From NCBI RefSeq assembly GCF_009908315.1, contig NZ_JAAATW010000003.1, forward strand, positions 310,001 to 374,000: 64,000 nucleotides of DNA, read 5' to 3'. The DNA comes from Paragemmobacter ruber. Lineage in GTDB: Bacteria; Pseudomonadota; Alphaproteobacteria; Rhodobacterales; Rhodobacteraceae. The translations under genes were made by a program, and so were the position numbers. Under the pieces are notes generated by a model. That model searched no databases, was not told the origin of the DNA, and saw only the letters and a program-made list of their open reading frames with translations. Shown here piece after piece: positions 57,781 through 64,000 of this stretch. Positions within the stretch are counted from its first letter, which is position 1. Each line of letters begins with the position of its first letter.

Positions 57781-58958
57781 CAGGCCACCTGCCCCGCGAC
57801 CCAGCCCGAAGACCAGGCCCACTGGAAATTGTACCCGCCCAGCCAGCCCGTCACATCTACCACCTCGCCCACGAAGAACAGTCCCGGCACGCCGCGCACG
57901 GCCATGGTCCGGGCATCCAGCGCATCGGTATCCACCCCGCCCAGCGTCACCTCGGCCGTGCGATAGCCCTCGGATCCGACGGGGCGCAATTCCCAATCCT
58001 GCACCCGTGCGGCAACAGCGTCGAGCCGGGCGCGCGGCAGTTCGGCCAGCGGGGCGGAAGCACCCGTCTGCGCCTCGATCAGACGGGCAAGCTTTTCGGG
58101 CATCAGCTTGCCAAGCGCCGTGCGCAGGGCCGTGCGCCCGGCCGCCTTCTTCTCGTTCGCCAGAAAGCCGGCCACATCCTGCCCCGGTGCAAGGTTCAGG
58201 CGGATCGCCTCTCCCTCGCGCCAGTAGGACGAGATCTGCAGGATCGCAGGGCCGGACAGGCCGCGATGGGTAAACAGCACCGCCTCGTCAAAACCGGTGC
58301 GGCCATGGCTCACCCGCCCCGCCAGCGAGACGCCCGAAAGCGGACGCATCCAGTCCAGTTCCTGTTCGGCAAAGGTCAGCGGAACGAGGGCGGGCCGGGT
58401 TTCCACGATGGGCAGGCCAAAGCTTTCGGCGATGCGATAGCCATAGCCCGTGGCGCCCATCTTGGGGATGGACTTGCCCCCCGTCGCCACGATGACCGAG
58501 GACGCGCGCAGCGGACCACGGGCGGTTTCCACCTCGAACCCGTCGGCGATACGGCGGACCGCGCCAAGGCTGCAATCGAGCCAGAGGTCCACACCGGCGG
58601 CGGCCATGTCACGCAACAGCATGTCGATGATCTGCCTAGCCGACCCGTCGCAGAAAAGTTGCCCCAGCGTCTTTTCATGCCAGCCGATGCCGGCCGAATC
58701 GACGCGCGCGATGAAATCCTGCGCGGTATAGCGCCGCAAGGGGGACAGGGCGAAGCGCGGATTGCGGCTGAGGAACCGCTCCACCGCGATCCCTGTATTG
58801 GTGAAGTTGCACCGCCCCCCGCCCGAGATGCGGATCTTCTCGCCCGGCGCACGGGCGTGATCGACGACAAGCACCGATCGCCCCCGGCGGCCCGCCTCGA
58901 TCGCCGCGAACATCCCCGCCGCGCCCGCCCCCAGAACGATGACATCCACCTTGTGCAT
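57780..58958 (-). CDS. NAD(P)/FAD-dependent oxidoreductase of the HI0933 (BaiN-like) family
   Basis: The 392 residues start VDVIVLGAGAAGMFAAIEAGRRGRSVLVVDHA (FAD Rossmann motif), then GEKIRISGGGRCNFTN, characteristic of the HI0933 family. ATGGKSIPKMGATGYGYRIAESFG and GLFFVGEVVDVTGWLGGYNFQWAWSSGW are also recognisable. Relatives are called flavoprotein or 3-dehydro-bile-acid reductase; the reaction here is unknown. It is coupled with the Cys-motif gene. Confidence 0.88.
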   Translation of the reverse strand: MHKVDVIVLGAGAAGMFAAIEAGRRGRSVLVVDHARAPGEKIRISGGGRCNFTNTGIAVERFLSRNPRFALSPLRRYTAQDFIARVDSAGIGWHEKTLGQLFCDGSARQIIDMLLRDMAAAGVDLWLDCSLGAVRRIADGFEVETARGPLRASSVIVATGGKSIPKMGATGYGYRIAESFGLPIVETRPALVPLTFAEQELDWMRPLSGVSLAGRVSHGRTGFDEAVLFTHRGLSGPAILQISSYWREGEAIRLNLAPGQDVAGFLANEKKAAGRTALRTALGKLMPEKLARLIEAQTGASAPLAELPRARLDAVAARVQDWELRPVGSEGYRTAEVTLGGVDTDALDARTMAVRGVPGLFFVGEVVDVTGWLGGYNFQWAWSSGWVAGQVA

Positions 58959-59020
58959 GGCCCTCCCTAACCTGCCGGGATTGCGTGCACAATCCTGCGG
59001 AAAAATCCGCGACTACCCTC

Positions 59021-59049
59021 TTGCACCCCCCCACGCCCTTCGCTAAACA
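59021..59049 (+). promoter_or_regulatory. Promoter of tRNA-Gln
   Basis: TTGCAC (59021-59026), a 17-bp spacer, and TAAACA (59044-59049), 13 bp before the mature tRNA 5' end. TTGCAC boxes are common in front of Rhodobacter stable RNA genes. Confidence 0.7.
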
Positions 59050-59061
59050 CCGCCGCACGGT

Positions 59062-59136
<75 letters not shown>

Positions 59137-59350
59137 AACTCTCCTCGCAGTAAAGACTTCAGCCCGCACATGGGTTACCACAAGGCTGGTTAGGGCTATG
59201 CCCCACCGCTTGGCCCCTTTCAGGTGCAGTTTGCCGTTTAAACGCCGACTATGATCACGCAGTTGGAGCGCTAGAGGCCGGTATCTCAGCCTTGGCAACA
59301 ATCGCGGCTAGTGCGAAGTCATCAAGTACTACGATACTTACTCCGCGCCA
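59137..59350. other. Gene-free stretch after the tRNA
   Basis: About 210 nt of mixed composition with no convincing ORF, promoter or repeat. It may be a decayed remnant at the left end of the island; nothing recognisable. Confidence 0.4.
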
Positions 59351-59545
59351 CTACCGTCGAAAATGGCGCCCGATGCTTTCGCCGATCCTCCGAAGAGCGG
59401 GAAGCCAGATCCAGTCAAACCAGACCACCGCCAAGACACCCAAAAGGAGGTAAATCCGCCGGTCTTGATTTTCGAGGTCGCGGTAAAGATACGATCCTAC
59501 ACACACGGCAGTAAAGAACAGTTTTTCTCCGAGCTTCTCCATCAT
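59351..59545 (-). CDS. Small single-pass membrane protein, unknown
   Basis: The 64-residue protein has a central helix (about residues 31-47, IYLLLGVLAVVWFDWIW) and a basic tail. Tandem ATGs at 59545/59542 have GGAG about 10 nt upstream. A real gene is likely but not certain; it belongs to the island interval. Confidence 0.45.
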   Translation of the reverse strand: MMEKLGEKLFFTAVCVGSYLYRDLENQDRRIYLLLGVLAVVWFDWIWLPALRRIGESIGRHFRR

Positions 59546-59645
59546 TGAATGCGGTCTCCTGGATGATAGTGACCGGTCTGCGCCCGCGTATAAGATTTTC
59601 TGGAGATCGGCCTCCCCACGAAAGCAGCTTCAGCCACCAATAGGC

Positions 59646-60473
59646 CTACGCCCGTACACAGAAAATGTTCAGCTGAGGATCGAAGGCTGATTGACTGGCA
59701 TCGGAAAATGGACGCCGTTTGTTTGGGGCAGCATCCTTAATCGAATAGCGAAAGCCAGCCGTTGACAGGGCATTGAGAATATCGCCGAGGCGCTGTGGTC
59801 TACTCTTCAGGCCGTGATATTCTAGGAACAAGCGCTTTGTATTCGGGAGCACATCCAGTAGATCGAACAGTACCGTGTTTTCAGCTCCCTCGATGTCCAT
59901 TTTCAAAAAATCAATACTATCAAAGCGTGCGAGCACAGCGTGCAGTCGCTCGGCTCGTACGCGGCGGACCTGACCGGCCCCGCGAAAATCGACCTCTGTC
60001 GAACCAGCAAGGGAGCCCTCGACGAAGAATTCGAGTTCCGTGTCCTCGACCCAAGCTGCAGTGTTCCGCAGATCAACATCTCGATACCCCATAACGGCCA
60101 CGTTAGCTTCCAGTGCTTGAAAGGCATCTGGATCGGGCTCGAAGGCGATGATGCGACTATCGGGGAACTGACGCTTAAAGAAAATGATGCTCAATCCTAT
60201 GTTGCTGCCGACATCAACGATCAGAGGGGTCGGGTGCGGGGAATGAAACGCATAAAGTTGGTCTTCAAAAATTTCGTGGAATGAATGCATGAAGCCCGAA
60301 CTGTCGGTAAACATGATTTCTTGACCGAACAGCTTCGCGGTGCCCTGAACGAAGCGGGGCATTCGTTCGATGCGCTTCTGCTCGCTTCGGGGCATAATCT
60401 GGTGACTAGGCTTCGGCAATACGTGGCGCGCCATGCGCCTGACGTTCCTCCCCACTCTCCGCGCAAAACTCAT
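59646..60473 (-). CDS. FkbM-family methyltransferase
   Basis: The 275 residues have the SAM-binding PLIVDVGSNIGLSIIFFKRQFPDSRIIAFEPDPDAF and the FkbM-type D-x-E segment IDFLKMDIEGAENTVL. ATG 60473 follows GGAGAGG; an earlier GTG is possible. FkbM-type enzymes O-methylate sugars and are common in capsule, LPS and exopolysaccharide clusters. It is in the A+T-richer island part. Confidence 0.85.
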   Translation of the reverse strand: MSFARRVGRNVRRMARHVLPKPSHQIMPRSEQKRIERMPRFVQGTAKLFGQEIMFTDSSGFMHSFHEIFEDQLYAFHSPHPTPLIVDVGSNIGLSIIFFKRQFPDSRIIAFEPDPDAFQALEANVAVMGYRDVDLRNTAAWVEDTELEFFVEGSLAGSTEVDFRGAGQVRRVRAERLHAVLARFDSIDFLKMDIEGAENTVLFDLLDVLPNTKRLFLEYHGLKSRPQRLGDILNALSTAGFRYSIKDAAPNKRRPFSDASQSAFDPQLNIFCVRA

Positions 60474-60615
60474 TCGCCTCTCCTCCACATGGCATCACCC
60501 AACCAGTTTGGCCGCCAAGCACGGGTTGCCGCGCAGCTGATGACGCCTGTGCAAGCTGCTCGTCATGATTTCGCGGTAAAGTATGTTAGGCTTGCCATGG
60601 ATTGGGGTGACATTG

Positions 60616-61671
60616 CTACACGCCCCATCGTCTTGCCCACCCCTTTGCCCGAGCGATCATCCGGCCGAGAGTGATCCTTGATCTCCACCCAACTGGATGC
60701 TGACGCGGCAATCCCCTTGTCTTTCGTATCATTACAATATGCTGATTGAAAATCTCTACATCCCCGCCATAGCGTTTGACCAGGCGGGGCCAATGCGCAA
60801 TATCGAAGTTGTGCGGGTTGGCATTGATGAGTTCCACCTTTACGAAGGGGAACCCAGAAGTGACCAGTTGCTCCCACAGGTGCAGGGTTGGATTCTTTCC
60901 CTTGAGAGAACTCCAGTCCATTTGAGGAAATAGAAAGTCATACGAGAACAGCACTTCCGTCTTGAGATGTGCAGTTTCACGCATCTGCTCAAGCAAACGG
61001 ATCTCGTATTTTTGAATAACGTCAATTTTTGTCTGCTCTGCCTTAACTTCACTCCAGAAGGTTCGAACCTGTTCCGAGGACATCCCGTCATTCTGCAGAA
61101 CGAAAAAATAACTCTGGACGTGATGACGATATTCGAAAGATTCGGTCAGAGCCAGAAAGTCAGCATCGGACGCCCGAATCCTTTCCAAGGTTCGGTCGAA
61201 TCCGGAAAGTGGCCCGAGGATGCTGTCATTGACGAAGAACAGCCTCTTTGCTGACCACAAGTCTGGCATACGGGCCAGGGCCGCCGCCCAAACAGCGAAG
61301 TCGTAGCCACCATTCTCGCGCTTAAGGATGTGAGCCGCGCCATCAAGCCCGGTCAGATCGATGGTGACATTCATATCATTGACAGCACAGCACACCACAA
61401 CCGACAGTCCCGACGCAACCAAGGCCTTTACAAGGGCCAGAGGTCCCGGCAGCAGTTGATTGCCAGCCACGAATGTGACGAAGAGGCAGACCTCCTTGCC
61501 TTCGAACGCCACTTCGGACGAACGCAGGACTTCCATAGCTTGCGCGCAGACATCAAGGGGTTCCACCTCACCCGACAGACCACTGGCGCCCTGTGACCGA
61601 TCCCCACGATCCGCTCTGCCGCGATCCGTTAACGGGCTCTCGCCGGAGATCGCTGCGTTTATGCCGTTCAT
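60616..61671 (-). CDS. RgpF-like rhamnan-synthesis family protein
   Basis: The 351 residues show KRENGGYDFAVWAAAL followed by AKRLFFVNDSILGPL, the pattern of rhamnan synthesis F family proteins. HHVQSYFFVLQ and NPTLHLWEQLVTSGFPFVK follow. RgpF-type proteins work in rhamnose-containing polysaccharide assembly. ATG 61671 chosen; the frame is open further upstream (GTG 61752). The gene lies in the A+T-richer interval and points the same way as its neighbours. Confidence 0.82.
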   Translation of the reverse strand: MNGINAAISGESPLTDRGRADRGDRSQGASGLSGEVEPLDVCAQAMEVLRSSEVAFEGKEVCLFVTFVAGNQLLPGPLALVKALVASGLSVVVCCAVNDMNVTIDLTGLDGAAHILKRENGGYDFAVWAAALARMPDLWSAKRLFFVNDSILGPLSGFDRTLERIRASDADFLALTESFEYRHHVQSYFFVLQNDGMSSEQVRTFWSEVKAEQTKIDVIQKYEIRLLEQMRETAHLKTEVLFSYDFLFPQMDWSSLKGKNPTLHLWEQLVTSGFPFVKVELINANPHNFDIAHWPRLVKRYGGDVEIFNQHIVMIRKTRGLPRQHPVGWRSRITLGRMIARAKGWARRWGV

Positions 61672-62150
61672 GCGCACCCTGGCGGTTTGTTCATTGATTG
61701 TGTGGGATAATCTCGTTTGATGAGAGCGGGAAAGAACCGAAGAAGTCAACACACCCCATCTTCGTGCCTGCCGTCCCGTCAGCCAACTATACCCGACCGA
61801 CCCCGCAGTGCCCCCTTGGCGGCCTCCTCAGCTCAACATATCTTGGCGCCCCAGCCAGCCGCCCGCGATGATCGCAATGTGGCGCTTCTCACCTTGATGG
61901 CTGAGGGCGGGCGGTTCTCGTCACAAGTTCGCTGGGGTCGGCACTCCCCGTGGCATGGGCCACTTCCGCTTCGGAGGCTCTCTGCCTCGGAAACGGACGA
62001 AGGCGTCACGCCGGCCATATCCCGCCGCTTGCGCACGAACAGAAACTAGCAGAACCCAAAGACCGTCATACTTGCATTACGACCAGAGCATGCCTGTTTC
62101 TCATACTAGCGGGCCGTGATGGCAATGTGCCGAGCGTCTTCCGGGTGATC
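61672..62150. other. Intergenic stretch with right att-like repeat
   Basis: About 480 nt between the RgpF-like gene and the next transferase. It contains the second 12-bp tRNA-end repeat at 61846-61857. I see no transposase fragment that I can name, no terminator, and no gene. ORFs on both strands have compositions unlike the neighbours and are rejected. Confidence 0.45.
61846..61857 (+). repeat. Right att-like repeat
   Basis: GCGCCCCAGCCA, identical to the last 12 bases of tRNA-Gln; see the island entry. Confidence 0.5.
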
Positions 62151-63002
62151 CTAGATGAGGATGGACTCCTCGGCCGGAAGGGCGAACACTTCGGGCGGCC
62201 AATCCACGCGCCAATCCAGCTTTTGGACCGGGGAACAGCGCAGAGCCATCGGCACGGTCCTCACGAAATCGGGTCCGAAATGTTCCCGCGCGTTCTGCAC
62301 CATGTGGCACAGGTCGTGATGGCGGTAGGTCATGGCCTCGACGATCGCGCGGGCCTTTGGATCGGTGTCGATCAGTTGCATCATCAGGTACTGTTCCCAG
62401 AAGTAGGGAAAATAGTCGCCCTGCCGCCCCAACGGCGAGACGGGGTAGAGAAGATCGGCCCGCCATCGGGTGAAGAAGTCGAGATAGCCCTTTCCCATCC
62501 CTTTTGTCAGCAGGGCCCGGATCGTCAGTTTCTTGCCCGGGGGCCAGGTCGGCTGAATCCGCAGATCGTAGAGCTGCCGGGGGTGGGTCCAGTAGGCGCG
62601 AATGGCGTCATCAAGGGCGCGGATGAAGGCGTTGCCGGCATGGGCGATGAGGAAAAAGTTACCAAGGCGCCAGTGCGAGGGTGGCCCGGCGAAGGCGAAA
62701 AAGCCCGTCTTGCCGGTATAGACATCTGCGTAACGGTCCAGAGGCAAAAGCGGCAGCAAGGTCGCATCCACCCAAGCGCCGCCATGCTGGCGCAGCAGCC
62801 GGACGCGCAGGATGTCAGAGCGCGCCTGAACCGGCAGGAGGTTGATGTCGAACGGCATGTCGGAGAGCAAATCCGCCATGTCGCGCGCATCCAGCACGAC
62901 CAGCCGATGTTCGGGGTTCATCTCCTCCCACCGTGACAGGCAGGTTTGCACGGCGGCGGGTGCGTTCTGCCGACCGCTATCCCAGAAGGAAAAGATATCC
63001 AA
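62151..63002 (-). CDS. Capsular polysaccharide synthesis-type glycosyltransferase (DXD, GT32-like)
   Basis: The 283 residues start MDIFSFWDSGRQNAPAAVQTC. They carry ARSDILRVRLLRQHGGAWVDATLLPLLPLDRY, the DxD-like acceptor region of GT32/Caps_synth proteins, and YLDFFTRWRADLLYPVSPLGRQ. It should add a hexose in capsule or LPS synthesis. It lies outside the island repeat and is again G+C-rich. Confidence 0.83.
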   Translation of the reverse strand: MDIFSFWDSGRQNAPAAVQTCLSRWEEMNPEHRLVVLDARDMADLLSDMPFDINLLPVQARSDILRVRLLRQHGGAWVDATLLPLLPLDRYADVYTGKTGFFAFAGPPSHWRLGNFFLIAHAGNAFIRALDDAIRAYWTHPRQLYDLRIQPTWPPGKKLTIRALLTKGMGKGYLDFFTRWRADLLYPVSPLGRQGDYFPYFWEQYLMMQLIDTDPKARAIVEAMTYRHHDLCHMVQNAREHFGPDFVRTVPMALRCSPVQKLDWRVDWPPEVFALPAEESILI

Positions 63003-63507
63003 TGTTCAATCCTGCAAGCCACAGCAAGGGTGTCTGACGGAACGCCCAGACATGAGACAGGCACGGCACTGGGGCCGTTATATCGCCAGTGTCGCGGGTT
63101 TGTAGAGCGTTTCTGAAAAAAGCCGCGGCGCGCGGCCGCCCTGATCGGCTGCGGGATTGGCATCTTCGGCCTGGACCGACGCATCGTGTTCGGCGGACGG
63201 GTCCGCAACAGGCGATGGAAATGGCCCGCGCCGCCCGCGCAAAGGCCCTGCGATGCCGACCGCTCGGCCTTTGGTCACGGCTGGCCGCGTCACGCGGCCC
63301 TCTCCACCACGCCGCCATGCGCGCGCAAGGGGGCAAAGGTCCCGGCGTGGCGTGGAATTTTCAGCCCGCACGCATCAGCAGCTTTTTTCGGCTTTGGCGG
63401 GGTTCTGCTGAATAGAATTTTGCGTTTGCTCCGTATCTTGGTAACGCCTGACGCGACCGCGCCGACGTGCGGTGGCACGATCTGCCTGATACAAACGGAT
63501 ACGACCC
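63003..63507. other. Gene-free stretch before the last gene
   Basis: About 505 nt. It contains a palindrome GGCCGCG-TCA-CGCGGCC (63283-63299) without a T-tract, and an A+T-richer patch from about 63378 to 63450 that could hold the promoter of the next gene. Open frames on both strands have the composition of chance frames. I see no RNA gene. Confidence 0.5.
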
Positions 63508-64000
63508 ATGCCCAGCCTGCACGCAGCCCGGAACAAGCCGACGCCGCCTCTTCTGCGCCCCAATCTGGTGGTTGCGCCCTTTGTCTGCCGCCTGCTTGGC
63601 AATGGCCAGCCCGAGGCGGAGGTGCTGCATCCCGAAGAGGTGGAGGCGGTCACTCCGCCCGCGATGCTGGAGGGGATGCTGGACCGGGTGACGGGGACAG
63701 ACGAACATTCGGTGCTTGCGCACCATATCTCGGCCAGCGTTGAAACCAGCGTGCGCCACGTCGCCGTTCTTCGACGGGTCCATCGGAACGCCTTGATGAG
63801 CCGTGGAGGTTTTGTCACATGGCGGCACAAGGAAAACTATGATCGCGCGTGGCGCAGCGTGGACGCCGGTGCCCCCCTCCGCGAGGTCGCGCTAGCGCGG
63901 TACTGCAACAGTTACGTGTCTTGGCGCTATTTCGGGCATTGGCTGACCGATGCTATTCCCACTTCGCTCATCGAGCCGGACCTCGGCGCGCTGTGGATGC
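63508..64000 (+). CDS. Probable GT61-family-like glycosyltransferase (cut by window edge)
   Basis: From ATG 63508 the frame stays open to the window end (about 164 residues). The segment SYVSWRYFGHWLTDAIPTSLIEPDLGALW resembles the YFHWLxDxLP region of DUF563/GT61 enzymes, which add sugars to polysaccharides. The N-terminal part is less conserved. The catalytic part is beyond the window, so the assignment is tentative; the context of glycan genes supports it. Confidence 0.55.
   Translation, partial: MPSLHAARNKPTPPLLRPNLVVAPFVCRLLGNGQPEAEVLHPEEVEAVTPPAMLEGMLDRVTGTDEHSVLAHHISASVETSVRHVAVLRRVHRNALMSRGGFVTWRHKENYDRAWRSVDAGAPLREVALARYCNSYVSWRYFGHWLTDAIPTSLIEPDLGALWM

Noticed and set aside
63078-63411. 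Open frames on both strands in the 63.0-63.5 kb gap
   Set aside because: No ribosome site, Arg/Pro-biased composition and no known motif; treated as noncoding.

Overview
The window is a contiguous stretch of chromosome from an alphaproteobacterium, almost certainly of the Rhodobacteraceae/Paracoccaceae (Rhodobacter-like) group. The evidence is very high G+C with G/C-ending codons, the dusB(nifR3)-ntrB-ntrC-ntrY-ntrX-trkA-trkH-hfq-hflX order, an NtrC without the GAFTGA loop (as known for R. capsulatus), a fused IspDF, a HemB with the Asp-type metal site, the DUF6456/DUF6477 pair, and a TTGCAC-type tRNA promoter. Genes are packed, with many ATGA/TGATG overlaps. No CRISPR array, rRNA operon, plasmid origin or intact insertion sequence is visible.

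Layout. 1-9.9 kb: the 5' end of mfd, a small SufBCD-associated membrane protein, hemB, a Ysc84-type lipoprotein, a beta-hydroxyacid dehydrogenase, a penicillin-acylase-family hydrolase, a hydratase plus class III CoA-transferase pair (mesaconyl- or itaconyl-CoA type chemistry), and a divergent QorB/HxlR-regulator pair with an inverted-repeat operator. 9.9-21.9 kb: a long minus-strand block for nitrogen control, potassium uptake and RNA-based regulation (dusB, ntrBC, ntrYX, trkA, trkH, hfq, hflX). A 17-bp palindrome matching the classical NtrC site lies between dusB and ispDF. 22-31 kb: ispDF-pgpA-pncC, an esterase, a START-domain protein, hpt with a small membrane protein, a dihaem cytochrome c, a porin, lipA and a LysE exporter. 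30.3-36.8 kb: DUF6456 and DUF6477 proteins, an MttB-family methyltransferase, guaA, a monooxygenase-like protein and a Zn-alcohol dehydrogenase.

36.8-49.5 kb: an EamA transporter, a FadL-type outer-membrane protein, a P-loop kinase-like protein, metA, a lipoprotein hydrolase, ppk2 with a TetR regulator, a polyamine-type ABC transporter without its binding protein, a MocR regulator and a divergent DUF1127 small protein. 49.6-53.5 kb: rplM-rpsI, an SseB-domain protein with a uracil-DNA glycosylase, and an NhaA homologue that has lost the catalytic Asp pair. 53.5-64 kb: capsule genes. kpsT, kpsE and kdsA lie behind a promoter overlapped by a palindrome. They are followed by two flavoprotein/Cys-motif genes, tRNA-Gln(TTG), and an A+T-richer patch with FkbM-methyltransferase and RgpF-like genes. 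The 3' end of the tRNA is repeated 2.7 kb downstream, so the patch looks like an island inserted at tRNA-Gln. Two more sugar-transferase-like genes run to the window edge.

Taken together the window is mostly conserved core genome. Its accessory parts are the surface-polysaccharide region at the right end and several orphan enzymes and regulators. I found no convincing wholly new system. The best leads are the tRNA-bounded glycan island, the NtrC-type operator in front of a GAFTGA-less NtrC, the Asp-less NhaA protein, the hydratase/CoA-transferase pair, and a dispersed intergenic element present three times.
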